36,753 nt of DNA from Candidatus Gastranaerophilales bacterium. Lineage in GTDB: Bacteria; Cyanobacteriota; Vampirovibrionia; Gastranaerophilales; Gastranaerophilaceae. Made by a program: the position numbers and the translations under genes. The stretch lies in NCBI GenBank assembly GCA_944326455.1, contig CALVEA010000021.1:1-36753 (forward strand), given 5' to 3'. A model generated the notes under the pieces. That model did not search any database. It was not told the DNA's origin and saw only the letters and a list, made by a program, of their open reading frames with translations. Below, one piece after another: positions 15,993 through 23,085 of the stretch (position 1 is its first letter; every line of letters begins with the position of its first letter).

Positions 15993-17180
15993 ATGTGGGA
16001 ACAAGACATTGATATTCATGAAGTTCGTGAAATCAGAACCAGAACCTCTGTTTATTTTGGCTGCGGAGCAATAAAAAAAATTGCTGATATAGCAGCTGAT
16101 TTAAAGAATAAAGGTGTTGATAAAGTTATCGTAATGAGCGGCAGAAATGCCTATAAAGCAACCGGAGCTTGGGATTTTGTTGAGAAAGCTTTAATTGATA
16201 ATGGTATTGGATATGTAAACTATGACCAAGTTACGCCAAACCCTACATCTACAGCTGTAAATGAAGCAACAAAACTCGCAAGAGATTTTGGGGCTAAAGC
16301 TGTTATTGCAATTGGAGGCGGCTCTCCTACTGATGCCGGCAAGTCTGTAGCAATATTACTGAAATACCCTGATAAGAATGCTAATGATTTGTATGAATTT
16401 AAATTCGCACCTGAAGAAGCGGTTCCTATTGTGGCTATCAATTTAACACATGGAACAGGGACGGAAACAAACAGGTTTGCGGTCGTAACTATACCGGAAA
16501 AAGATTACAAGCCGGCAATAGCTTATGATTGTATTTATCCTATGTATGCAATTGATGATCCGGCTTTGATGACAAAATTGTCGCCAAAACAAACACGATA
16601 TGTATCTATTGATGCTGTTAACCATGTTGTTGAAGCTTCTACCTCAAAAGTGGCATCTCCTTATGCCGTTACTCTTGCAAGAGAAGTTATTTCATTAGTA
16701 GGGCAGTATCTTCCAAAAGCGATTGAGAATCCGGAAGACTTAGAAGCAAGGTACTATTTGGCTTACGCTGCAATGTTAGGCGGTGTATGTTTTGATAATG
16801 GTTTACTGCATTATACCCATGCTCTTGAGCACCCGTTAAGCGCAGTAAAACCAGAACTATCCCATGGCTTGGGATTGGCAATGCTTTTACCGGCGGTTGT
16901 AAAAAATATTTACTCAGCAAAAGCCGAAACTCTAAAATATATATTAGAGCCTATTGTAAAAGATACAAGTTCTGCAGAGAAAGCTGCAGAAGGGGTTTAT
17001 GAATGGTTAAAATCTGTAGGTGTACCTTCTAAACTCAAAGACGAAGGATTTACGGAAGCTGATATCCAGAATCTTGTAAATCTGGCATTTACAACTCCAT
17101 CATTGGATGGATTATTGGCAATTGCTCCTACGGAAGCGACAAAAACTGCTGTAGAAGAAATCTACAGGAATTCTTTATAG
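15993..17180 (+). CDS. Iron-containing alcohol dehydrogenase
   Basis: A 395-residue group III (Fe-ADH) oxidoreductase that interconverts alcohols and aldehydes with NAD(P)H. The nucleotide site GGGSPTDAGKS (108-118) and LTHGTGTETNRFAV (151-164) are present. Metal ligands are in context: Asp207 and His211 (SIDAVNHVVEA), His276 with His280 (HYTHALEHPL), and His291 (LSHGLGLAMLLP). It has the length of butanol or 1,3-propanediol dehydrogenase relatives; substrate cannot be assigned from sequence. The ribosome site AAAGGAG precedes ATG 15993. A terminator ends the transcript, and a MarR regulator gene follows on the same strand and might control it (inference). Confidence 0.92.
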   Translation: MWEQDIDIHEVREIRTRTSVYFGCGAIKKIADIAADLKNKGVDKVIVMSGRNAYKATGAWDFVEKALIDNGIGYVNYDQVTPNPTSTAVNEATKLARDFGAKAVIAIGGGSPTDAGKSVAILLKYPDKNANDLYEFKFAPEEAVPIVAINLTHGTGTETNRFAVVTIPEKDYKPAIAYDCIYPMYAIDDPALMTKLSPKQTRYVSIDAVNHVVEASTSKVASPYAVTLAREVISLVGQYLPKAIENPEDLEARYYLAYAAMLGGVCFDNGLLHYTHALEHPLSAVKPELSHGLGLAMLLPAVVKNIYSAKAETLKYILEPIVKDTSSAEKAAEGVYEWLKSVGVPSKLKDEGFTEADIQNLVNLAFTTPSLDGLLAIAPTEATKTAVEEIYRNSL

Positions 17181-17190
17181 TGTTATTTAA

Positions 17191-17219
17191 GGCGGCAGAT
17201 GAAATTTTGCCGCCTTTTA
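17191..17219 (+). terminator. Intrinsic terminator of the alcohol dehydrogenase gene
   Basis: Stem GGCGGCA/TGCCGCC with a 10-base loop and TTTTATT tail, 10 bases after the stop. The -10 element of the next gene starts within a few bases of its T run. Confidence 0.85.
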
Positions 17220-17237
17220 TTGTATAATTAAGGTGAT

Positions 17238-17711
17238 ATGGATAAGAAGAAGAATTATTTTTATGTAGACAGCCCTTTGTATCGGCTTGAATGTACCGCA
17301 AAGGCTTGTGCAAGGTATTATACTTTATTTTTTAAAGAGCATTGTTCCCATTTTGGTATAACACAAGGCGAATACGCTGTAATGGATACTATTGTCCGAA
17401 CTCCTGAAATTTCGCAAATTGAGCTGGCGAGGTTACTATATAAAGGACGCTCTCACATAACGCAAATTTTGAATTCCTTGGAGAAAAACAAATTAATTAT
17501 GCGTACTGACGAACTTAAAAACGGGAGAAAGATTCGTAAAACAGTTTTAACTGATAAGGGGACAGATATTTATAACAAAATAAAGGAAATATCTAAAGAT
17601 AAGTTTGCAAATATGACAAAGTATTTTGAGCGGAGGGAGAATGAAGTTATGGCGATTCTGGATGAGATTCAGAATATTTTAACTGAGGGAGAAAATGTTG
17701 CATTTGATTAA
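17238..17711 (+). CDS. MarR-family transcriptional regulator
   Basis: A 157-residue winged-helix protein. The HTH region spans about residues 50-95: ITQGEYAVMDTIVRTPEIS, QIELARLLYKGRSHITQILN as the recognition segment, then LEKNKLIMRTDELKNGRKIR as the beta-wing with the conserved D..GR. The flanking helices form the dimer interface. MarR proteins typically repress nearby genes and respond to small aromatic ligands. TATAAT lies at 17223-17228, only 9 bases before ATG 17238, overlapping an AGGTGAT ribosome site, so the leader is nearly absent and self-binding could easily block it. The target is unknown; the upstream dehydrogenase is the obvious candidate. Confidence 0.9.
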   Translation: MDKKKNYFYVDSPLYRLECTAKACARYYTLFFKEHCSHFGITQGEYAVMDTIVRTPEISQIELARLLYKGRSHITQILNSLEKNKLIMRTDELKNGRKIRKTVLTDKGTDIYNKIKEISKDKFANMTKYFERRENEVMAILDEIQNILTEGENVAFD

Positions 17712-17731
17712 TAATATCTTTATGCTATAAA
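17704..17731 (+). promoter_or_regulatory. Promoter of tRNA-Val
   Basis: TTGATT (17704-17709), 16-bp spacer, TGC-TATAAA (TATAAA 17726-17731) as an extended -10. It starts inside the last codons of the MarR gene and would initiate a few bases before the tRNA. Confidence 0.6.
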
Positions 17732-17740
17732 TAATGATAT

Positions 17741-17816
17741 GGGCGATTAGCGCAGTTGGTAGCGCATCACATTGACGTTGTGAGGGTCACGTGTTCGAGT
17801 CACGTATCGCCCACCA
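17741..17816 (+). tRNA. tRNA-Val (anticodon GAC)
   Basis: A 76-nt cloverleaf: acceptor GGGCGAT/ATCGCCC, D arm TAGCGCAGTTGGTAGCGC, anticodon stem TCACA/TGTGA with loop TTGACGT giving GAC, and T arm CACGTGTTCGAGTCACGT. The 3' CCA is encoded. Confidence 0.97.
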
Positions 17817-17821
17817 TTTAT

Positions 17822-17846
17822 AAAAAGAGCCTTTTCGGCTCTTTTT
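17822..17846 (+). terminator. Intrinsic terminator of tRNA-Val
   Basis: Stem AAAAAGAGCC/GGCTCTTTTT with loop TTTTC, five bases after the CCA end. Confidence 0.9.
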
Positions 17847-17959
17847 ATGTATGTTTACACTGTTTGCAATGAAATATAAACAAAACCCAAAATTTTAAAA
17901 AATAGGCTAAAATCTTTAATCATCTAAGTTTTCAGAGGTTCGAGTCTTTTAACATATTC

Positions 17960-18045
17960 TGTCATGCTGAACTTGTTTCAGCATCTTACCAGAAAGCAAA
18001 TATAATACCAAAATGGTAAGACCCTGAAATAAATTCAGGGTGACA
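17960..18045. repeat. 86-bp MITE/REP-like palindromic element
   Basis: Two 32-bp terminal inverted repeats (17960-17991 and 18014-18045) match at 26 of 32 positions around a 22-bp centre. Each arm is itself palindromic: ATGCTGAACTTGTTTCAGCA on the left and CCCTGAAATAAATTCAGGG on the right. The ends are TGTCA and TGACA. Words like TGCTGAACTTGTTTCAGCA are known from dispersed intergenic repeats in many bacteria. Confidence 0.75.
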
Positions 18046-18066
18046 ACACGTTTTAATTTGCATACG

Positions 18067-18082
18067 CAAGTTTAGAATGACA
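18067..18082. repeat. Half-arm copy of the neighbouring palindromic element
   Basis: The reverse complement, TGTCATTCTAAACTTG, matches the first 16 bases of the left arm of the 86-bp element at 14 positions. It is likely a decayed extra copy. Confidence 0.45.
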
Positions 18083-18222
18083 GTTATTATTTTTTAGGGT
18101 TATGTATGTCTGTTTGAAAAAATTATAACGTTCTAAAAGTAAGACTGTATCTGACTTTTTGAGTTCTTTAATCAACTCTTTTATATACTTTAAAAACTCC
18201 GAACTTCGCTACTTTATCTCCA

Positions 18223-18255
18223 GTTACTTTTTCTTTACTAAAAAGAAAAAGTAAC
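18223..18255. repeat. Perfect 13-bp hairpin repeat
   Basis: GTTACTTTTTCTT and AAGAAAAAGTAAC are exact complements around a 7-base loop. No gene end lies close enough for this to be an ordinary terminator, and the following bases (CAAAAAGAAAAG) partly repeat the arm. It is best seen as a dispersed palindromic repeat. Confidence 0.5.
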
Positions 18256-18399
18256 CAAAAAGAAAAGATTACACTGTATTTGTGTTACCTTTCCAAAATT
18301 AAATTAAATTCACCCCTGACCGCTTTATGGTTAGAGATTTCGTATGAGAATATAATTTGTGTTCAAGCGCGAGCGAACTAAGGGCTTGCGATAATGATT

Positions 18400-19062
18400 T
18401 TATCTTACATTCAAGAACTTATGCACTTGTGGAATCAGTCTTACGTTTTTATATTGAGATAAGAATAAATCCAGGGTTTTCTCCATAAATTCCTTGTTTA
18501 CGAGCGGGTTTGATTCATCCATTTTGGGCTGTAAAACTAATTCAATGTTATATTTTTGTCCAAGTCTGCCGGCAAGCTCAATTTCTTCTTCCGTAATATT
18601 TGAATCAAATACTATTTTAGCAAATACATTTTTCTCTTTAGAGATATTAAAAAATGTGTTGTGAGCTTCCCATAAGTCTTTTATGCCTGTGCAACTCGGG
18701 AGTTTAATATCAGCAGCAATAAAATCAACAAAATTAATAATTTCTCTCAAATTTTCATGCAAAGTTGCATTAGTTTCAAGATAGACCGGGATTTCAATAA
18801 GCGGTAACAGTTCTTTTAAAAATTTTATATGAAGCAGAGGTTCGCCGCCAGTTAAGGATACTGAGTGACAATCCGTATTCTTATTAATAATTTCAGCAAG
18901 TTCTGTTGCAGAGTATTCTGTAGAGTCTTCTTGAGAAAACTCGGTGTCGCAGTAGGCACAATTTAAGTTACATCCGCAGAAACGTACAAAAACCTGTTTA
19001 TAGCCTATATAAGGACCTTCCCCTTGTATTGAAGTAAAAATTTCTTTAATCTTAGTTCTCAT
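18400..19062 (-). CDS. queE: 7-carboxy-7-deazaguanine synthase (radical SAM)
   Basis: A 220-residue radical SAM enzyme that rearranges carboxytetrahydropterin to the deazaguanine core on the queuosine pathway. The cluster motif CNLNCAYC (Cys31, Cys35, Cys38) and the start IFTSIQGEGPYIGYKQVFVR are typical of QueE, as is TGGEPLLH (71-78) for SAM. An extra cysteine (Cys29) precedes the motif. Length is normal. It overlaps the upstream DnaJ-like gene by 11 bases and is probably translated from that message. Other queuosine genes (queC, queD, queF) are not in the window. Confidence 0.93.
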   Translation of the reverse strand: MRTKIKEIFTSIQGEGPYIGYKQVFVRFCGCNLNCAYCDTEFSQEDSTEYSATELAEIINKNTDCHSVSLTGGEPLLHIKFLKELLPLIEIPVYLETNATLHENLREIINFVDFIAADIKLPSCTGIKDLWEAHNTFFNISKEKNVFAKIVFDSNITEEEIELAGRLGQKYNIELVLQPKMDESNPLVNKEFMEKTLDLFLSQYKNVRLIPQVHKFLNVR

Positions 19063-20008
19063 AAAGAGTATCTCTGATATTTACCGTAGATATTTCAGCC
19101 AGCTTTTTGTATAGATTAATTTCTTCATTAGAAAGCTGCTGAGGTATTTTAATTTCTATAGTAACAATCATATCACCAACTTTATTATTTTGCACAATTC
19201 CGCAGCCGGTAAGTCTTATTTTTTGTCCGTTCTGTGTGTTAGGCGCGATTTTAACGACAACATTACCTTTTATGGTACTGATTCTTATATCAGCTCCCAG
19301 AACTGCTTCATAAGGAGTGACGGGAATCGTTTTGAGTATATTTAAGCCATCTGTTTTATATGTTTTAGGTTCTTGTATATGGATTGTAATATATAAGTCT
19401 CCGTTTTGCCCTCCATTGATACCATTACTGCCTTCTCCGGCAAGTCTGATTTTTGAATTATCTTTAATTCCGGCAGGAATTTTAACTGTGAATTTTTTAT
19501 AGCTTGTAAACTCTCCTTTGCCTTTGCAGGATGTGCAGATATTCCCTTTAATAAATTTTCTGCCGCCGCATTTTGGGCAAATTTGTGTTTGTAACATATT
19601 AACAGTTTTAGTAACTCCTGTGACAGCTTCAAAAACAGAAAGCTCTATATCAGTGTAAATATTTTCACCGCGCTTTGGAATCGGACAATCTTGAGTCTTC
19701 TTCCATTTAAATGAATTAAAAGAAAACCCTTTTTTATCTTCTTGTTTTGTCTTTTTTGTTTCAAACTTGTTATCTTTAGAGGTTGCGTAAGAATAAAATC
19801 TTCTGGCTCTGTCATATTCTTCCTTTTTAATTTTGTTAGAAAGAATTTCATAGGCTTCATTAATCTCTTTGAACTTTATGACAGCTTCTTCAGAGTTACC
19901 GGCGACATCAGGATGCCATTTCCGCGCCATTTTTCTGTAGGCGTTTTTTATAGCCTCTTGTGATTCAAACTCCGTAATACCAAGAATTTTATAATAATCT
20001 TTAGACAT
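19052..20008 (-). CDS. DnaJ-type co-chaperone with reduced zinc finger
   Basis: A 318-residue Hsp40. The J domain is at residues 4-70 with HPD at 32-34, which stimulates DnaK ATPase. The region after it is a basic linker rather than a classical Gly/Phe-rich one. The cysteine region has only two CxxC motifs (CPKCGG 144-149 and CTSCKGKG 158-165), enough for one zinc, where canonical DnaJ has four motifs and two zincs. The client-binding beta domains follow (KIPAGIKDNSKIRLAGEG, then GDLYITIHI). It is intermediate between DnaJ and CbpA. ATG 20008 has no ribosome site; its promoter places transcription start at or next to the ATG. queE follows, overlapping by 11 bases. Confidence 0.9.
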   Translation of the reverse strand: MSKDYYKILGITEFESQEAIKNAYRKMARKWHPDVAGNSEEAVIKFKEINEAYEILSNKIKKEEYDRARRFYSYATSKDNKFETKKTKQEDKKGFSFNSFKWKKTQDCPIPKRGENIYTDIELSVFEAVTGVTKTVNMLQTQICPKCGGRKFIKGNICTSCKGKGEFTSYKKFTVKIPAGIKDNSKIRLAGEGSNGINGGQNGDLYITIHIQEPKTYKTDGLNILKTIPVTPYEAVLGADIRISTIKGNVVVKIAPNTQNGQKIRLTGCGIVQNNKVGDMIVTIEIKIPQQLSNEEINLYKKLAEISTVNIRDTLYEN

Positions 20009-20014
20009 ACTAAA

Positions 20015-20042
20015 GATTTAACGATAGGATAAAAAAAGTCAA
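20015..20042 (-). promoter_or_regulatory. Promoter of the dnaJ-like/queE pair, apparently leaderless
   Basis: Minus strand: TTGACT (20042-20037), 16-bp spacer, TAAATC (20020-20015), then only TTTAGT before ATG 20008. Transcription would start at or within a base or two of the start codon, in line with the missing Shine-Dalgarno. Confidence 0.5.
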
Positions 20043-20070
20043 CACCCTAGAGTTAAATCAGCAAGGATAA

Positions 20071-20100
20071 TTGACTTTGATATTTGAAAAGTGCTATTAT
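20071..20100 (+). promoter_or_regulatory. Promoter of the thioredoxin-like gene, apparently leaderless
   Basis: TTGACT (20071-20076), 18-bp spacer, TATTAT (20095-20100), then TTTAGTC and ATG 20108. The expected start point coincides with the A of the ATG. Confidence 0.55.
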
Positions 20101-20107
20101 TTTAGTC

Positions 20108-20479
20108 ATGGTAAAGAAATTCTTATTGTTATCAATTTTACTAGTTTTTACGGTTGTCCCGGTGTTGGCAGGTGTTTATGAAGATGCAATATCATCCGGC
20201 AGGGGAACTTTTTTATATCTTTATACTCCGGAGTGCGGGTATTGCAAAAAATTCAATCCTATATATCAGAAACTTGCTAATACTCATAAAAACAAGTGTA
20301 CATTCTTGAAAATTGATGCTTCAACACCATACGGTTCGTCAATAATTAGGCGATTCAGGGCTTATTATGTTCCGTATGTTGTTGTATCCAAGAAAAGCAC
20401 TTTTGTAAATATTGAAGCGGATTGTTTAATGGACTATGTCTGCACGGAAAAGGTTTTAAACAAGGTTGTAAATAACTAA
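20108..20479 (+). CDS. Exported thioredoxin-fold protein
   Basis: A 123-residue protein with a signal peptide (VKKFLLLSILLVFTVVPVLAG, cleavage probably near residue 21) followed by a thioredoxin fold: TFLYLYTPECGYCKKFNPIY with CGYC (43-46), LKIDASTPYGS, and YYVPYVVV carrying the cis-Pro. It should act as a disulfide oxidoreductase or a binding version of it in the periplasm. Two more cysteines lie near the C-terminus (ADCLMDYVCTE), an odd pair for the family. The start at ATG 20108 gives the cleanest signal peptide and is leaderless by promoter position. rfbA follows 13 bases later and is probably cotranscribed. Confidence 0.85.
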   Translation: MVKKFLLLSILLVFTVVPVLAGVYEDAISSGRGTFLYLYTPECGYCKKFNPIYQKLANTHKNKCTFLKIDASTPYGSSIIRRFRAYYVPYVVVSKKSTFVNIEADCLMDYVCTEKVLNKVVNN

Positions 20480-20492
20480 CCTGGAGGAATGT

Positions 20493-21386
20493 ATGAAAGG
20501 GATTATACTAGCGGCAGGCGCCGGTACCAGATTATATCCGGCATCACAGCCGATATCAAAGATTTTGCTACCTATTTATGATAAGCCAATGATTTATTAT
20601 CCATTGTCAACGTTAATGCTTGCGGGGATAAGAGATATTCTTATTATAACAAATGAGATTGATTATGATAATTTTGTCAAACTGTTGGGTGACGGTTCTC
20701 AGTTCGGTATCAGATTAAGCTATAAAATCCAGTATGTTCCAAGAGGAATCGCAGAAGCATTTTTGATAGCAGAGGATTTTATAGCAGGCGATTGTTCGGC
20801 TCTGATTCTGGGGGATAATATTTTCCACGGTCATGGTTTTTCAACTCTTATGAGAGATGCAATAAGACGGAATAATGGTGCAACTGTATTTGGATATACG
20901 GTAAAAGACCCTGAACGGTTTGGGGTTGTGGAATTTGATTCAAACAGGAAAGCTATTTCTCTTGAAGAAAAGCCTCTTCTTCCAAAATCCAATTATGCAG
21001 TAACAGGATTGTATTTCTATGATGAAAAAGTTTGTGAACTTGCAAAAACTCTGAGTCCTTCAAAAAGAGGTGAATTAGAAATAACAGATTTGAATAAGCT
21101 TTATCTGGAAAGAGGTGAGCTTAATGTTGAGATACTTGGCAGAGGGTTTGCATGGCTGGATACAGGGACTCATGATTCAATGCTGCAAGCGAGTGTATTT
21201 GTGCAGACGATGGAATTGAATAAAGGTGTGAAAATTGCCTGCTTAGAAGAAATTGCCTATAATCAGGGATTTATATCCAGAGATGATTTATTACGGAAAA
21301 TTGAAAAATTCGGGATGAATAATGGATATTATAATTATGTGCGTAATATAGTTAATCAGCCGAAACAAGATTTAGTGGGCGTGTAG
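20493..21386 (+). CDS. rfbA: Glucose-1-phosphate thymidylyltransferase
   Basis: A 297-residue nucleotidyltransferase that makes dTDP-glucose, the first step of dTDP-rhamnose and related sugars for surface polysaccharide. It shows GIILAAGAGTRLYPASQPIS (3-22), LPIYDKPMIYYPLSTLMLAGI, LGDNIFHG (metal and sugar phosphate site), GYTVKDPERFGVVEFD and AWLDTGTHDSM. Length and motifs match the RfbA/RmlA short form. The ribosome site GGAGG lies ahead of ATG 20493. rfbB, rfbC and rfbD are not adjacent, which is less usual. Confidence 0.95.
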   Translation: MKGIILAAGAGTRLYPASQPISKILLPIYDKPMIYYPLSTLMLAGIRDILIITNEIDYDNFVKLLGDGSQFGIRLSYKIQYVPRGIAEAFLIAEDFIAGDCSALILGDNIFHGHGFSTLMRDAIRRNNGATVFGYTVKDPERFGVVEFDSNRKAISLEEKPLLPKSNYAVTGLYFYDEKVCELAKTLSPSKRGELEITDLNKLYLERGELNVEILGRGFAWLDTGTHDSMLQASVFVQTMELNKGVKIACLEEIAYNQGFISRDDLLRKIEKFGMNNGYYNYVRNIVNQPKQDLVGV

Positions 21387-21425
21387 TTTTGTGACTTCAC
21401 CGGCATGTAAACACCCATCCTAACA

Positions 21426-21477
21426 TTCCCTCAACAGGGAAGAAAGTCAACACCCTCCCTAAATGAGGGAAGGTGTT
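21426..21477. repeat. Two adjacent hairpins between convergent genes
   Basis: TTCCCT/AGGGAA (about 21426-21442) and a 12-bp stem AACACCCTCCCT (21449-21460) with AGGGAAGGTGTT (21466-21477), one mismatch. They share the CCCT/AGGG core. They lie between rfbA and the convergent 524-residue gene and may act as a terminator in either direction, although no long T run follows. Confidence 0.45.
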
Positions 21478-21510
21478 AGTAGAGAACTTCAATGGAGAAG
21501 AAAGTTACAC

Positions 21511-23085
21511 CTAGCTTATCCCAGTACTTGGATCAGCTTTTTCTTCTTCTTTCTTTTTATCATCTGTTTCTTCTGTAGCAGCAGCGATACCGAAACCTGT
21601 TGCTGCCGGTGCAGCTTCTTCTTCCTCGCCGGTTGCAGTTCCGCCAGGAAGTTCAGTATCTTCAGGTGCTTCTATCTCATCAGGGATTTCAAGCTCAAGG
21701 TCTTCGACCCCTGTCATCCAGCCGTCATAGTTATCAATTTCGGAATCATACATATCGCTGGTGTCGGTATTTAAATCTTGAGTAGCTTTTCTTGCTTCAA
21801 TTTCAGTTCCGACTTCGCCTGCCCATTTGAATTGTTCTGCGGCACCTATGCCGGACATAACACCAGCTGATGCACCCATTGCTGCACAAGCCCATGCCCA
21901 AGCATTAAATCCGAGGGACCCGGCTGCTGCTAAACCTGCTTTAATTCCGGCTTTTATACCTGATGCAGCGTTTAAAGTCTGTGCTGCACCTTCAACATAG
22001 CACATTGTTTGTGTGGCACTGTCAAAGCTTTCAGCATAATCTGTAATACCTTGAACCTCCGCAACGGTTTCTGCAGCATAGTCGTATCCTTCTTGATATG
22101 TTCCCATATCATCATAGATTGCTGTTACGTTTTCACCGGTTTCTTCTTGAGTTTCTGTAATAGCTTCTCCGCTTTCGGTTAATAGTCCGCCAAGTTCTTT
22201 ATACAAAGCTTTTTCTTCATCTGTGAGGGCTTCTCCGGCTTCAGCTTTTTCCTTAAGAGCCATAAATGATGCCATATACATATCATATTCGGTTTTTTGT
22301 TCTTCAATTTGGTCATTAGCGTCTTCGTTATATTCAGCAGCTTCATCAGAAAGTGTCATTAACTCTTCACCCATTGCTGTCATTTCATCCTGAGCTGAGA
22401 TTGATGCAGCTTGTGATTCAGCCATAACGTCTTGCAATGCATCACATGCTTCTTTACCGTCTTTGTTTGGTTTTTTAGCCATATATAAAGTTGCTTGTGC
22501 TAAAGCAAGCGGTGCTGCAACTGACCAAGAGCCAGCCTGTTTTACCGATTTCTGTGTTACTTCTTCACCTGCGGCTTTTCCGGCGGCTTTTGCGGCTGCT
22601 TCGGTGGCGCCTTCTTCTAGGGCTTTGGCAGTAGCTTCTTCTGCAGCTTTAGTTGCAGCTTTTTCTGCAGCTTTTTTCCCGGCATTAGCAACAAGACTTC
22701 CTCCAACTTTAACACCAATGTTACCAGCTACATTTTTGCCCACTGTTGCACCTAATGCTCCTGCAACTCCTAAGCCAGCATCTACTACGGTTCTGGTAAT
22801 TGCTCCGCCTTTCTTACCATCATATCCGGTAGCTTCTTTGCCTGCATCTTTACCGTTCTGATAGGATTTACTAAAATCGTCATCAGGAATATCATAGGCA
22901 TTTTCATCATCAAGAGCGACAGCTTTCCAGTTAGCCAATTCGCTGTTCCAAGTTTGAGTAATTTCACCCATATCTTTTGAGCTTATGCCCATGGTGTTAT
23001 TACCGTAATAATAGTTATTCCAGCATTTAAACGCATAAGATTGCGAATTTAATGCCTGTGCTAAGTTAAAGCTGTCTACTGCCAT
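21511..23085 (-). CDS. Unrecognised 524-residue Ala/Glu-rich protein with two glycine-zipper hydrophobic regions
   Basis: I do not recognise this family. The N-terminal 80 residues are Asn/Asp/Tyr/Trp-rich (WNNYYYGNNTMG, ITQTWNSELANWK). Residues 97-135 form a Gly/Ala/Val-rich hydrophobic stretch with repeated small-xxx-small spacing. Residues 136-175 are a low-complexity Ala/Lys/Glu helix. Residues 190-203 are weakly hydrophobic. Residues 215-350 form a long acidic helical or coiled-coil region. Residues 371-416 are a second Gly/Ala-rich hydrophobic block (AGIKAGLAAAGSLGFNAWAW and onward). The last 60 residues are disordered and acidic. There is no signal peptide. This layout resembles pore-forming or translocator-like secreted proteins, but that is only shape similarity. 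A strong AAGGAGG precedes ATG 23085, suggesting high expression. It is monocistronic. Confidence 0.85.
   Translation of the reverse strand: MAVDSFNLAQALNSQSYAFKCWNNYYYGNNTMGISSKDMGEITQTWNSELANWKAVALDDENAYDIPDDDFSKSYQNGKDAGKEATGYDGKKGGAITRTVVDAGLGVAGALGATVGKNVAGNIGVKVGGSLVANAGKKAAEKAATKAAEEATAKALEEGATEAAAKAAGKAAGEEVTQKSVKQAGSWSVAAPLALAQATLYMAKKPNKDGKEACDALQDVMAESQAASISAQDEMTAMGEELMTLSDEAAEYNEDANDQIEEQKTEYDMYMASFMALKEKAEAGEALTDEEKALYKELGGLLTESGEAITETQEETGENVTAIYDDMGTYQEGYDYAAETVAEVQGITDYAESFDSATQTMCYVEGAAQTLNAASGIKAGIKAGLAAAGSLGFNAWAWACAAMGASAGVMSGIGAAEQFKWAGEVGTEIEARKATQDLNTDTSDMYDSEIDNYDGWMTGVEDLELEIPDEIEAPEDTELPGGTATGEEEEAAPAATGFGIAAATEETDDKKKEEEKADPSTGIS

Larger units (their letters stand above)
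17851..18399. other. 549-bp non-coding repeat island
   Basis: I find no credible gene on either strand between tRNA-Val and queE. The stretch holds an 86-bp inverted-repeat element (17960-18045), a related half-arm (18067-18082), a perfect 13-bp hairpin (18223-18255), and GC-richer tracts such as CAAGCGCGAGCGAACTAAGG near 18364-18383 that differ in composition from their surroundings. It reads as an accumulation of short palindromic elements rather than regulatory sequence for the flanking genes. Confidence 0.6.

Noticed and set aside
17929..17940. GGTTCGAGTC-type word about 115 bp after tRNA-Val, matching part of its T arm; could be an attachment-site remnant.
   Set aside because: Only about 9-10 bases match and there is no integrase or matching flank; chance is enough.
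20035..21457. The 14-base word AAAGTCAACACCCT occurs near both 20036 and 21444.
   Set aside because: A shared word of this length is expected by chance in a window of this size; the contexts (promoter and hairpin) differ.
22463..22861. A 132-codon plus-strand frame opposite the 524-residue gene.
   Set aside because: It is the antisense of an Ala-rich repeat region, giving artificial Ala/Pro/Ser composition.
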